A model generated the notes under the pieces. That model was not told the origin of the DNA and did not search any database. It saw nothing but the letters and a program-made list of their open reading frames with translations. From Rodentolepis nana (Eukaryota; Platyhelminthes; Cestoda; Cyclophyllidea; Hymenolepididae), in NCBI GenBank assembly GCA_900617975.1, contig UZAE01014638.1:1-13027 (forward strand): a stretch of DNA of 13,027 nucleotides, in the 5' to 3' direction. Positions 1 to 8,047 of the stretch are shown here, piece after piece (positions within the stretch are counted from its first letter, which is position 1; every line of letters starts with the position of its first letter). The position numbers were made by a program, and so were the translations under genes.

Positions 1-25
1 GGGGGTGGGGGGGGGTGGGGGGGGG
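1..25. repeat. G-rich run at left scaffold edge
   Basis: Twenty-three of the first 25 bases are G, broken only by T at 6 and 16. The sequence then becomes ordinary AT-rich DNA. A matching pure G run closes the window at 13008-13027. Poly-G at both ends of a scaffold is typical of read-end artefact from two-colour sequencing chemistry, in which loss of signal is called as G. A genuine G-rich tract at a contig break cannot be excluded from sequence alone. Confidence 0.8.
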
Positions 26-77
26 AGAAGTGCTTGGGCTCTTGCGAGCATGTGAGTCCACCGCCTATAAAAATCTA

Positions 78-1016
78 TTAAGACAACTCATTTGTTTCAT
101 TGTCTTGGTTGAAACATTCCTCTTTTTGTTCAATCCTCTGGAATATCTCAAAATTTAACGCTGCATACCTTAGAAGTATTCTCTCTGCATACATTCGATT
201 GCACCGACAATAACCGTATTCATTGGTTTTCAATGAACTAACAGACTCCACAAACTGATATTGTGGCACACATAATACTCCTTTTGCTTTCAAGTTGAGT
301 CTGTCTAGCCATCCCGACATCAAACACAATAAAGTACTCCTGTACTCCAAAGAAATAGCCAACGTGTTATTATATATATATATATATATACGGACCCATC
401 CGGTAGCAGGAATAAATGTAGAATACATTTGCTAATGTAATTCCATGATTACGAAATTAAGATGATAAAATGATCGAAACTTTGCAACAACCCACCTAAC
501 AAGGTTAGGACTACTGCTTCAAACACTACTGAGTTGCCATTTTCAAATAATCTCATCCTGTTGAACTGCAGAAGAACGTGTGACCTTGCAGAAGGCAAGG
601 ACACTGTTACTTCTACCAAGTATACATCGTCATTATCTTCTAGCCCCTTTCGTTCCACTGGGGAATGGTGGCTTTTAGCAATCCTAGGGGAGCAACAAAA
701 ATAATGCTGGAATTTGGGGTTAGAGGAAGAAGATGACAGGTACCATCATCTCCCGAATGTCTTTGAAGTACCTCCTCACGTACCACCTCCAAGAAAACGC
801 CATTAAGAGACCGTATCATAACTCTACTCTCCGCCTGAATTTTCCTTAACGAAGAGGTAAAAACATGAAAGAGGATAATTTTTAACTATAATTTCAATAA
901 ATGGGAGACGATGTTGTTGTCTTTCTAGCAGCAAATTTCTCAAGGAGATTAACCCAAATAATTTGGCTGATCTTCTCAACGGCTTCTTGAGGAGCGAATT
1001 GCTTCCATAAGCAGTC
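78..1016 (-). CDS. Candidate multi-exon gene, 3' part (product not recognised)
   Basis: I do not recognise the product. Four protein-like blocks lie in order on the minus strand and can be joined in phase. Exon 1015-910 follows a TAAG acceptor and includes WKQFAPQEAVEKISQ. Exon 844-744 follows the pyrimidine-rich acceptor TTTTTACCTCTTCGTTAAG and includes SLNGVFLEVVREEVL; it ends at a GTACCT donor. Exon 657-501 follows CCCCAG and includes EDNDDVYLVEVTV. Terminal exon 339-78 follows TTCTTTGGAGTACAG, includes SGWLDRLNLKAKG and YGYCRCNRMYAER, and ends at TAA. Inferred introns are about 65, 86 and 161 bases; the last contains the (TA)n tract. The 501 donor (GTTAGG) and the 910 donor (GTCTCC) are weak. 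The model has no start, so the 5' part would lie further right, in the merged c1-c3 sequence. No AATAAA signal is seen before the scaffold edge. Stop-free frames behind it are 640-885 (81 codons) and 894-1016 (40 codons). Spurious exons remain possible. Confidence 0.4.
371..390. repeat. (TA)10 microsatellite
   Basis: Perfect dinucleotide repeat of 20 bases, preceded by ATTAT. In the minus-strand gene model it lies inside the last intron, so the IYIYIY stretch that appears when the open frame 78-428 is translated whole is probably not protein. Confidence 0.95.
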
Positions 1017-1099
1017 TTAGACAATGAGCATAAACCTACAATAAAAGAAAGGTTCAACAAATACATTCAGCAAGGATATTGAAGAATAGCGCCAAAGAG

Positions 1100-1213
1100 A
1101 AATTATTTCTTAGTACTAACACTCCTTACCAGACCCGTTTTCACCAATATTTTTGAATGTTTCTTTAAATTAGCATTAATTTCATCAATAAATAATGATA
1201 TCGTTACTGAGTG
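1100..1213 (-). CDS. Weak candidate exon upstream of the 78-1016 gene
   Basis: On the minus strand an open frame reads IDEINANLKKHSKILVKTGL and could end at the donor CTG|GTAAGG (last exon base 1133). A possible acceptor is GGTCACTCAG near 1206. Its exit phase (0) does not match the next block, so an exon may be missing or the call is false. In another frame the same bases read GENGSGK, which looks like a Walker A loop, but that frame is only a few codons long and is cut by a stop. I regard it as chance. Confidence 0.15.
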
Positions 1214-1345
1214 ACCAGAAACGCGATAGTGGTAATATTATTATTATTATTAACTGAATAATGCTGAATTTCTCATTGCAAGATAACTAGTAAAGTCAAG
1301 ATATGATTATGACTGAAGGTTATATAATACTTAAGTGTAACAACT

Positions 1346-1671
1346 ATGTCTGAGAACAGGGATGTGCGATAGACTTACCTCCACGTGGTGCATCCTGGGC
1401 AACGTATATTCATACGGCAAAAAAGTCTATTAACTGGCAGTTGACTTCTCACTTCAAACTACCACCACCTCACTCTATGCCATATTCGACCCCTTCTACA
1501 GTACTCTTCTTACCTTTCTTTCTACCTTTGTGTTTGTTTCTTACATCTTTGAAACACTCTTCTGCCCCCCCCCCTCTCGATTTTTTCCAATTTGATGTTC
1601 CTTCCCCTCTCTGTGAAGCCTGAAGTCAACTAAAGGGCTAATGATAACCATCAAGACGCCTGCCATTTGAT
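1346..1671 (+). mobile_element. Retroposon copy 1, truncated image (assembly duplicate of 2975-3325)
   Basis: The left target-site duplication ATGTCTGAGAACA is at 1346-1358, and the element body starts at GGGATGTGCGAT (1359). The element is cut by the gap at 1672 just after CCATTTGAT, so the tail and right target-site duplication are missing. The intact version of the same insertion is at 2975-3325. The frame starting at 1441 (TTG start) is open only because the element is pyrimidine-rich; it is not a gene. Confidence 0.85.
1565..1574. repeat. C10 homopolymer inside retroposon
   Basis: Ten consecutive C bases within the pyrimidine-rich part of the element, repeated at 3194-3203 in the duplicate image. 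The other three loci lack a long C run here, so it is an expansion private to this copy. Its length may be unreliable in reads. Confidence 0.85.
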
Positions 1672-1672
1672 N
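1672..1672. other. Single-N scaffold gap 1 (c1/c2)
   Basis: A lone N between CCATTTGAT and GAATTTCAAG. The left side should continue with the sequence now found at 3301 onward, because the retroposon tail and right target-site duplication are there. The N therefore marks a false neighbour join, not one unread base. Confidence 0.85.
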
Positions 1673-1795
1673 GAATTTCAAGAACTCCGGTTCGGATTCG
1701 TCTACACAGTTTAATGTAATTCACTAGAATTGATTGATTTTAAAAGAATGGTTACTTGCACTCCTCGAAGCATTAGAATCCCAGATTCGTCAGTT

Positions 1796-1985
1796 TCAAT
1801 AAGGCAGCAGGAGGTTATGGCATTTGGAAACAGTTTCTTTAACTATTCCATACTTCATTATGGAAACTGTGGTCTTCATTGAATATGCCAGAACAGGTCT
1901 GGTTCTCCCGATCTCGAAACCTTTTTCGAAACTGTTTGGTTCGCTAAAATCTGGATGTTTGTTAAAATATATGAATGACAAATGG
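1796..1985 (+). CDS. Weak exon-like open stretch before (AT)n
   Basis: The plus-strand frame holding ATG at 1824 (GTTTGG context not typical) is open into the (AT)n repeat. It reads hydrophobic segments such as LTIPYFIMETVVFIEYA and PISKPFSKLFGSLKSG. Possible splice acceptors (GGCAG, CAGCAG) sit just upstream near 1805-1810. No convincing donor is seen before the repeat, and the antisense frame is also open. Function unknown; chance is a serious alternative. Confidence 0.12.
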
Positions 1986-1986
1986 G

Positions 1987-1990
<4 letters not shown>

Positions 1991-2020
<30 letters not shown>
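1991..2020. repeat. (AT)15 microsatellite
   Basis: Perfect 30-base AT repeat. Contig c4 begins inside the same repeat (TATATAT at 4353-4359), so this repeat is the probable cause of that contig break. Confidence 0.95.
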
Positions 2021-2023
<3 letters not shown>

Positions 2024-2784
2024 CCTGATTAACACTTAGGTAGATATAATTGCATGAGACTGCAAGGACAAATCATCATGAAACTGGTTGCAATAGTGAT
2101 AAATCCAACCCTACGTTGCAAGTTGACCAAACATCGATACGTCATGAGCCAGTAGCAAATGATGAAAGATTAATTTTCACAGTAAAGTAGGGATAGACTT
2201 TGCTGCAACCTATAATAACCATAATATATATGAGTTACTTAACCTAACATTAGAAGAAGGGGTGTGCGATAAACTTACCTCCACATGGAGCACCCTGGTC
2301 AACGTATATTCATACGGCATAAAAATCTATAAACCGACTGCATGTCATATTCGACCCTTCTCACAGTACTCACCTCACCTTTTCCCTACCTTTGTGTCTG
2401 TCTCTTTTACATCTGTGAATCATTCTTCTTTTCGCCCTCTCGCCTTTATGTCCCCTTGATATTTCTCCTCCTCTCTATGAAGCCCGAAGTCAACTAAAGA
2501 GCTAATGATAACTATCAAAATGCCTGCCATTTGAAATAAATAAAAATAAAAAAAATAAATAAAACATTAGTAGGAAAGCTCGTTTTTAAACACTCCATGA
2601 AATTAAATTTCTACTTTCTACTAATTATTTCAGTGTAAATTTAATTATTTCCAAGTGAAATTTTTATTTCTGCCCTACTTAGCCTTCTTTTTGATGCAGC
2701 CCACTTATTTGACAACATTGACTAGATAAAATAGCGACTAGAGCTTATAATTAAATTGTAAGGCAATTTTGGCATTCCCGTGCA
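2014..2784. repeat. 771-base segment, exact copy of 4353-5123 (contig overlap)
   Basis: The right-hand 771 bases of contig c2 match the left-hand 771 bases of contig c4 at a constant offset of 2339 with no difference seen. The copy ends at the N at 2785, and the partner starts right after the N at 4352. Beyond the match, c4 continues directly into an (ATTC)n repeat, which explains why c2 stopped there. Confidence 0.9.
2246..2575 (+). mobile_element. Retroposon copy 2, full length (imaged again at 4585-4914)
   Basis: The body is 2259-2562 (304 bases), from GGGGTGTGCGAT to CCATTTGA followed by an AAATAAATAAAA tail. Flanking target-site duplications are AACATTAGAAGAA (2246-2258) and AACATTAGTAGGA (2563-2575), 11 of 13 identical. 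It shares with the other loci the 5' block ACTTACCTCCAC, the block CAACGTATATTCATACGGC, a long pyrimidine-rich middle and the 3' block GAAGTCAACTAAAG. The short open frame 2262-2459 is not conserved in full across loci and is not taken as a gene. Confidence 0.8.
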
Positions 2785-2785
2785 N
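2785..2785. other. Single-N scaffold gap 2 (c2/c3)
   Basis: A lone N between CCGTGCA and ATGTTTCTTT. The left side should continue as at 5124 (TTTATTCATTC), and the right side is the left end of the c1-c3 overlap. The neighbours are not truly adjacent. Confidence 0.85.
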
Positions 2786-3300
2786 ATGTTTCTTTAAATT
2801 AGCATTAATTTCATCAATAAATAATGATATCGTTACTGAGTGACCAGAAACGCGATAGTGGTAATATTATTATTATTATTAACTGAATAATGCTGAATTT
2901 CTCATTGCAAGATAACTAGTAAAGTCAAGATATGATTATGACTGAAGGTTATATAATACTTAAGTGTAACAACTATGTCTGAGAACAGGGATGTGCGATA
3001 GACTTACCTCCACGTGGTGCATCCTGGGCAACGTATATTCATACGGCAAAAAAGTCTATTAACTGGCAGTTGACTTCTCACTTCAAACTACCACCACCTC
3101 ACTCTATGCCATATTCGACCCCTTCTACAGTACTCTTCTTACCTTTCTTTCTACCTTTGTGTTTGTTTCTTACATCTTTGAAACACTCTTCTGCCCCCCC
3201 CCCTCTCGATTTTTTCCAATTTGATGTTCCTTCCCCTCTCTGTGAAGCCTGAAGTCAACTAAAGGGCTAATGATAACCATCAAGACGCCTGCCATTTGAT
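2786..3300. repeat. 515-base segment, exact copy of 1157-1671
   Basis: Left part of contig c3. See the partner at 1157-1671. This version continues without a gap into the retroposon tail and right target-site duplication, so it is the better version of the locus. Confidence 0.9.
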
Positions 3301-3325
3301 ATAAATAAATAAATGTCTGAGAACA
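2975..3325 (+). mobile_element. Retroposon copy 1, intact, with perfect 13-bp target-site duplication
   Basis: The body is 2988-3312 (325 bases). ATGTCTGAGAACA occurs at 2975-2987 and again at 3313-3325, a perfect 13-base target-site duplication. The 3' end is CCATTTGATATAAATAAATAA, an ATAA-type tail. A precise 5' end, an A-rich tail and a duplication of about 13 bases are the marks of target-primed reverse transcription by a LINE enzyme. The element encodes no protein, so it is non-autonomous. A box-B-like ATTCGACCC lies at 3113-3121, and a poor box-A-like TGGCAGTTGAC at 3064-3074. Both are too far from the 5' end for a typical tRNA head, so the SINE class is open. Confidence 0.88.
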
Positions 3326-3394
3326 ACTCTCCGTTTTTTTATAAATAAGACAAAACAATGCATGAACTGTATCTCTGATCTACAACTGATTCAG

Positions 3395-3531
3395 GGGAGG
3401 ATAATAATCCAGAAATTGGTGGTCATCGTTAACCGGATTGAAAATATTAACGTAGTGGTTGACTCGGGTGCTATCTCCCATGTAATGACCATCTTCCCCA
3501 TTGCCAACTCATATATACAACTTCATGTGTG
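3395..3531 (+). CDS. Candidate internal exon (product not recognised)
   Basis: A 137-base plus-strand segment between the acceptor ACTGATTCAG and the consensus donor GTG|GTAAGTA at 3532. One frame is open throughout and reads GRIIIQKLVVIVNRIENIN followed by VVVDSGAISHVM. DSGA recalls the active-site loop of retropepsins, but there is too little context to claim it. The minus strand here is also open (ELAMGKMVITWEIAPE) and could continue the minus-strand block at 3604-3731 in matching phase. The donor quality favours the plus strand; strand assignment is unsure. Confidence 0.25.
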
Positions 3532-3603
3532 GTAAGTACAGAAATGGCCAGCTTCGTTGTTAGATGATATTTGTATTAGCAATACTGTCTTCCTTTTCAT
3601 TAC

Positions 3604-3731
3604 CTAATTTCTGAATGAATCACTAGAGCCAAAGCAATCATTGTTTTAGCGACGTAGATGATGTAAGAGAGCTGCATAGTTCTTAAAATATAATTACCAA
3701 TAAAATCGCTTGCATTTAGATGGAAAAAATT
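3604..3731 (-). CDS. Candidate exon with a hydrophobic, membrane-like segment
   Basis: The minus-strand frame is open from a possible acceptor TATGAACAG to the donor AG|GTAATG at 3603. It reads NASDFIGNYILRTMQLS followed by YIIYVAKTMIALALVIHS, which is hydrophobic enough for one membrane-spanning helix. A CTAAC branch-like motif lies in the inferred 76-base intron to the minus-strand reading of the neighbouring block, and the phases agree. If contigs c1 and c3 are merged, this lies upstream of the 78-1016 gene on the same strand, so it could belong to that gene. Product unknown. Confidence 0.25.
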
Positions 3732-4300
3732 CTGTTCATACGATACGCAAGATCAGTAATTCCTACAGTTGAAAAGAAATCACTGTACCATCGATAAATT
3801 TCCGGGTGCTTGTAACAATGTAGAGGTATGAACATTTATAATTACTCCTAAGGTCCTATGATATAAAATGGTAAACATTTGTTTGCTTCTAAAGTCATTT
3901 AGCCATCAAAATAACGTAGAAAAACATTAAAAGCACACAAATCGCCAATAAAATTAAATTAAAGCCAAGTGTAAAAACGAAATGCTGTGTCAATTCAGCT
4001 TCTCTATATTAAAAAGTCAAATTTTTCCTTAGAATGCAATATTCTGGGATCATAAATTTTGCCAATGGTATAAATAAGTGCGAGTATTACTATGAATATT
4101 TTCGAAACAATCTTAGGAACAAGGCGTCCTTAACTGTGGCAAAATATCTAAATTTTGCATGTATTTTTAGTACACTAATTAAACAAACGACTGTGCTCCT
4201 ACTGTATTTTGAAAGATTTTATAATTAGGCCAAATGGGTAAGTTAAAAAGTTAATAGAACGAATTCCCGAAAAAATTCTGTTAAAAAATTCGAATTTTAT

Positions 4301-4302
<2 letters not shown>
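3732..4302. other. AT-rich stretch without a supportable gene
   Basis: Very AT-rich sequence. The plus-strand frame 4034-4228 (64 codons) is rich in N, Y, F and L, has no good splice context or start context, and is within chance length. No retroposon copy or tRNA-like motif seen. Confidence 0.6.

Positions 4303-4351
<49 letters not shown>
4303..4351. repeat. (CA)n microsatellite cut by a scaffold gap
   Basis: Forty-nine bases of perfect CA repeat ending at the N at 4352. This is the true right end of the merged c1-c3 block, so the repeat is probably longer than shown and is the reason the contig stopped. Confidence 0.95.
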
Positions 4352-4352
4352 N
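4352..4352. other. Single-N scaffold gap 3 (c3/c4)
   Basis: A lone N joining (CA)n to a fragment of (AT)n. The right side is a second image of the c2 sequence from 2014. The true sequence before it is therefore c2 (1673-2013), not c3. Confidence 0.85.
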
Positions 4353-5123
4353 TATATATGTTCCTGATTAACACTTAGGTAGATATAATTGCATGAGACT
4401 GCAAGGACAAATCATCATGAAACTGGTTGCAATAGTGATAAATCCAACCCTACGTTGCAAGTTGACCAAACATCGATACGTCATGAGCCAGTAGCAAATG
4501 ATGAAAGATTAATTTTCACAGTAAAGTAGGGATAGACTTTGCTGCAACCTATAATAACCATAATATATATGAGTTACTTAACCTAACATTAGAAGAAGGG
4601 GTGTGCGATAAACTTACCTCCACATGGAGCACCCTGGTCAACGTATATTCATACGGCATAAAAATCTATAAACCGACTGCATGTCATATTCGACCCTTCT
4701 CACAGTACTCACCTCACCTTTTCCCTACCTTTGTGTCTGTCTCTTTTACATCTGTGAATCATTCTTCTTTTCGCCCTCTCGCCTTTATGTCCCCTTGATA
4801 TTTCTCCTCCTCTCTATGAAGCCCGAAGTCAACTAAAGAGCTAATGATAACTATCAAAATGCCTGCCATTTGAAATAAATAAAAATAAAAAAAATAAATA
4901 AAACATTAGTAGGAAAGCTCGTTTTTAAACACTCCATGAAATTAAATTTCTACTTTCTACTAATTATTTCAGTGTAAATTTAATTATTTCCAAGTGAAAT
5001 TTTTATTTCTGCCCTACTTAGCCTTCTTTTTGATGCAGCCCACTTATTTGACAACATTGACTAGATAAAATAGCGACTAGAGCTTATAATTAAATTGTAA
5101 GGCAATTTTGGCATTCCCGTGCA
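4353..5123. repeat. 771-base segment, exact copy of 2014-2784
   Basis: Left end of contig c4. It starts inside the AT repeat and carries a complete image of retroposon copy 2. It runs without interruption past 5123 into unique sequence. Confidence 0.9.
4585..4914 (+). mobile_element. Retroposon copy 2, assembly-duplicated image
   Basis: Identical to 2246-2575: body 4598-4901, target-site duplications 4585-4597 and 4902-4914. It should be counted once with copy 2 when estimating copy number. Confidence 0.85.
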
Positions 5124-5126
5124 TTT

Positions 5127-5148
5127 ATTCATTCATTCATTCATTCAT
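5127..5148. repeat. (ATTC)5 microsatellite
   Basis: Five perfect ATTC units (5127-5146) plus AT. It begins four bases after the point where contig c2 ended, which explains that break. Confidence 0.93.
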
Positions 5149-6007
5149 GCTAGTCGTCATTATAATTTCAGATGTCCTGCATGAAACCCTTCCCATCGCA
5201 TAAATACGGCTTCCTCCACTCCCCCCCCCCTCCAAACAAATTTATAGTGGCCATTTTTACACTCAAATTTATGAATGCACAAGCACAAAAATGTCTGAAT
5301 TGTCGAGGTGGATGACAAGCTAGTTGACAAATACATTTCGAATCCTCTCCTCGGACCTGGTTCGCTATAATGCATTTAAGGGTGACAGTTTAAGCAAACA
5401 TTCATTTTAAACGCAGAAATAATTATTAGCATGCAAAATCTTGAAAAAAATAAAACCACTGAAAATAAGCTCTCAAATATACGACTTTTTACTTGTATTT
5501 TTATTTGCAAAATATGTGAAGATTAGTGGATTCTATCTGTTCCAATTAAGTCTGTTAAGAAAATATTGCCCGTTCTAGTTCACCTGAGACAGGGTTCGAA
5601 CATTGAAATGTATGTGTTTTGATATAACGTTTTTTGAAGTTATTTGCTTATAATTAGGGATGTGAGAATATGACGGATTTAGAGATTATCAGACAAAATT
5701 ATGAAGGGGCTATTTAAAAATATAGTAAATTTTATACATACCAACTTCTAAAATTTGTATACAGATTCAAAGAAATGAATTTCACTAATCGATTCCAAAA
5801 TTTCTATTTACTCGAGGAAAGCGTTTACTGGTAGCTGTACAGGTTTGTCATATTTATTATTTTCAATTATCCTTTTATCATAAGTTGATTATAAGGCGTT
5901 AGTTGGCATAAACGTCAAAAGAAAATCGTTCCTGTAAGTGATTGTTCCCACTTAAGCAAGTCAAAATTGTCCCGTATTGAACTCTTTAACGAATGTAGTT
6001 AGCCTAA
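5149..6007. other. AT-rich stretch, no supportable gene
   Basis: It contains a C10 run at 5221-5230 and open frames on both strands around it (minus 5160-5375; plus 5172-5315 behind an ATAATTTCAG acceptor-like site). Neither has convincing splice or start context, and the minus frame is low in complexity (repeated S, T and L). A box-B-like GTTCGAACA at 5595-5603 has no box A at a usable distance. Nothing else is seen. Confidence 0.55.
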
Positions 6008-6349
6008 AGCGTCTGTATTCGTATGCCAATTGAATGGTGTTTTCTGGTAAATTGCTCTTTTATGCGGGTTTCTAAGACCTATTTGAACGTCTTATCAGTG
6101 GTAGAAATTGTAAAAAAAACCCGCACTCCATCATATACAATTATGTAAACAGCTAAACTCTCAGTGAATTCTCCGTAGTTCAGAAACTATTCTGACTCTA
6201 TTTGTCAACTATCTATCAACAAATACCCTATCTTGACTGATTTCGTGACATCTCTTAACACATTCACAAGTTGTGGAGCCCACAACGTCGTCACCGCTGA
6301 ACAAGGCAATCTCATGCCCACTCAGATGAGTTTGAAGATGCGGACGTGA
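6008..6349 (+). pseudogene. Possible decayed coding remnant with two in-frame stops
   Basis: One plus-strand frame runs from 6008 to 6349, broken only by TAA at 6146 and TAG at 6176. The first part reads PIEWCFLVNCSFMRVSKTYL. The second, 6179-6346, reads INKYPILTDFVTSLNTFT and CGAHNVVTAEQGNLMP. That second block vaguely recalls the linker just before reverse transcriptase in Ty3/gypsy polyproteins, where a KYP-like motif is followed by an H-x-V/I-x-T stretch. This is a memory-level resemblance only. The 6270-6350 part is clearly richer in G and C than its surroundings, which fits an inserted sequence. Alternatives are a real exon ending at the GTGAGC donor (6345), or chance. Confidence 0.22.
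6270..6286. repeat. Short perfect inverted repeat
   Basis: GTTGTGG (6270-6276) and CCACAAC (6280-6286) are exact reverse complements around a 3-base AGC loop. It lies at the left of a locally GC-rich patch. Role unknown. Confidence 0.6.
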
Positions 6350-7125
6350 GCGCGGTAAACACAGCCAACCACTAATCAATAGTTATCAAACCCGTTTTAT
6401 TAATATATTGACTAAGCTCCTGGTCTGGACACATTCACTCACACACTTCCCGAATAAACGTGTTCCGTATAATACGTCTGTTTACTCAGGAGCTTTGAGA
6501 AAGCTTAGCTAGTTCTTGGAGTCTTTCCAAGAATAGGAGAATCTGCTATAAAGATTTCTGTGTTTAGTCAAGAACTATTAGTGTAGCAATCCGCTAGAGT
6601 GCTACTTCATCTACCTTCCGCATTAGACTACTGCAGCTCTTATTCATAATCTTTCTGAAGGCAAATCCTCTTTGACAAAAATTTCCTTCCCTCCCACTTC
6701 TTCTTCCGGTTTTAACCACTAACCATCTTCCTTTTCTACTAGCTAAATTACTCTTAAATTGCAGTGGTGTTTCAATTTTGTTAGAAGGCATCAAGACCTT
6801 CAAATTTCAAATTCAATTAATACCTTTTGTTACTTTTGATGTGGCTTAATTTAATAGCTTTGACCTTATAACTTCTAATTCAAAACCAATTTTCAATAAT
6901 CTCTATTTTTTCTTTTGCTTTCGATGGACAATATTGGAATCGGGGCATATGAAAGAAAAGCCACTTCTGGAAGTAACATTTTAGCTGCGCAATTGCCTTA
7001 GCAATTTAAATGTCTGACGTTTAAGACAATGATATGTCTAATAGCTAACAAATGCACAAAATATTAAATTGTTTTTACCTGAAACCAATTTTATACTGCA
7101 GTCAGAATTTTTGACATAGATGTAG
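6350..7125. other. Stretch without a supportable gene
   Basis: It contains a near-perfect inverted pair, CTAAGCTCCTG (6412-6422) and CAGGAGCTTTG (6487-6497), with AATAAA at 6453-6458 between the arms. The minus-strand frame 6594-6803 is rich in R and K (ASRKGRWLVVKTGRRSGRE) but has no good splice sites around it. The rest is AT-rich with no repeat recognised. Confidence 0.5.
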
Positions 7126-7224
7126 TTTTACATTGCGATGTCACGGTATTATCAGCATCTATGGTGCGCCAAAGTTGTTCAAGAATCGATTTCCAATTTT
7201 TTGAACATACCATGGGACCTTGCC
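7126..7224 (+). CDS. Candidate internal or first exon (unknown product)
   Basis: The plus-strand frame is open from a GATGTAG acceptor-like site to the good donor GCC|GTATGT at 7225, with ATG at 7138. It reads MSRYYQHLWCAKVVQES then ISNFLNIPWDLA. The unspliced frame would stop at 7254, giving 38 residues. No neighbour in compatible phase was found. It sits on the same strand as the 8620-10061 candidate gene. Short, so chance is quite possible. Confidence 0.2.
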
Positions 7225-7254
7225 GTATGTAGAGAGGAAGTACTAGTTCGATAA

Positions 7255-8047
7255 TATGCCTTAATAATAATTCATGTTCACCAATTTAACATTTAACCAA
7301 AAATTATAATAATTTTCTTTTTTATTTTTCTAACTCGTAATCAGGGGACCTTCGTTGAAATAAAATTTTTAGTAATCCAATGCAAAACTAGTGAATGTAT
7401 TTTACAAAAAAATAGGAACCACTTGAATTTTGCTTCCCTAAATTTCGAATTTTTGTGAAATTATTTTGCCTATTTTATGTGAAAAAAACACAGAACGACT
7501 TTATAAGAAATTTCATGCTCGTTTTGTGGGCCTATTTTGACACAAGAATGGTGGATCTTCCTTTCCTGTTTATTTATTTTCTCTTAGCAAACTTCCAAGA
7601 AATCAGCGCAAAAGCATTTTGGGCAAGAGGGATGCATTAATTATTAACAATATTCTCGCATTAATATCTCTCTCTCTCACTCTCTTCATCTGAAGCAACC
7701 GACTTTGTTTATAAACAGCGCTTCATTTTTTATACTTATCATGCAGTTAATGCAGATTCGAGAAATTATTTTAAGAAATGGAATAGCGAGTTCACACTGG
7801 AAAATTAACTTTTGCTTAATTTACTTTAAACAGAAGTAAGTTGTTAACCAACCCAGTTATTAGATATTTCGAGCCTAAACTCTTCTTTCCTGTGAGTTTG
7901 GAAGTTGCCTCCAAAATAACGCGAAATTTTGGCATTTAAAACCTTTTGACGTTATACTAATGGGAAATATTCGTTACGATTAACCATATCAAAGTACGTC
8001 ACAAAACGTTTTAATCCTGATCAGCAACTAAACACGAGAAACTAAGC
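7255..8047. other. AT-rich stretch without a supportable gene
   Basis: It includes an imperfect CT microsatellite (7667-7686). The plus-strand frame 7455-7640 (61 codons) is mostly aromatic and hydrophobic residues produced by AT-rich codons and has no splice or start support. Nothing else is recognised. Confidence 0.55.
7667..7686. repeat. (CT)n microsatellite, interrupted
   Basis: TCTCTCTCTCTC at 7667-7678, then CA, then CTCTCTT-like continuation. Short pyrimidine repeat. Confidence 0.85.

Larger units (their letters stand above)
1157..1671. repeat. 515-base segment, exact copy of 2786-3300 (contig overlap)
   Basis: The right-hand 515 bases of contig c1 match 2786-3300 at a constant offset of 1629 with no difference seen. 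The copy stops at the N at 1672, and its partner begins immediately after the N at 2785. Both boundaries therefore fall exactly on scaffold gaps. This is expected when two overlapping contigs fail to be merged, and it is not expected of a biological duplication. Confidence 0.9.

Noticed and set aside
78..428. The 116-codon frame taken as one continuous protein
   Set aside because: Its first 29 codons run through a (TA)n repeat. A pyrimidine-rich acceptor at 340 explains only the last 87 codons as coding.
1120..1155. GENGSGK, Walker A-like string on the minus strand
   Set aside because: The frame is only about a dozen codons between a stop and a possible GTAAGG donor, and no candidate downstream exon supplies the rest of a P-loop NTPase.
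1441..1623. 60-codon open frame, repeated at 3070-3252
   Set aside because: It lies inside the retroposon, starts with TTG, is open because of a pyrimidine-rich body, and is repeated only because the contig overlap is shown twice.
2262..2459. 65-codon open frame, repeated at 4601-4798
   Set aside because: It is inside retroposon copy 2. The other loci carry frame-shifting differences, so there is no conserved reading frame for the family.
1157..5123. Genuine tandem segmental duplication or satellite
   Set aside because: Both duplicate pairs are identical and end exactly at N gaps in an interleaved pattern, which is an assembly signature.
5595..5603. Box B-like GTTCGAACA suggesting a tRNA or SINE
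   Set aside because: No box A at 30-60 bases upstream, no foldable acceptor stem, no tail or target-site duplication.
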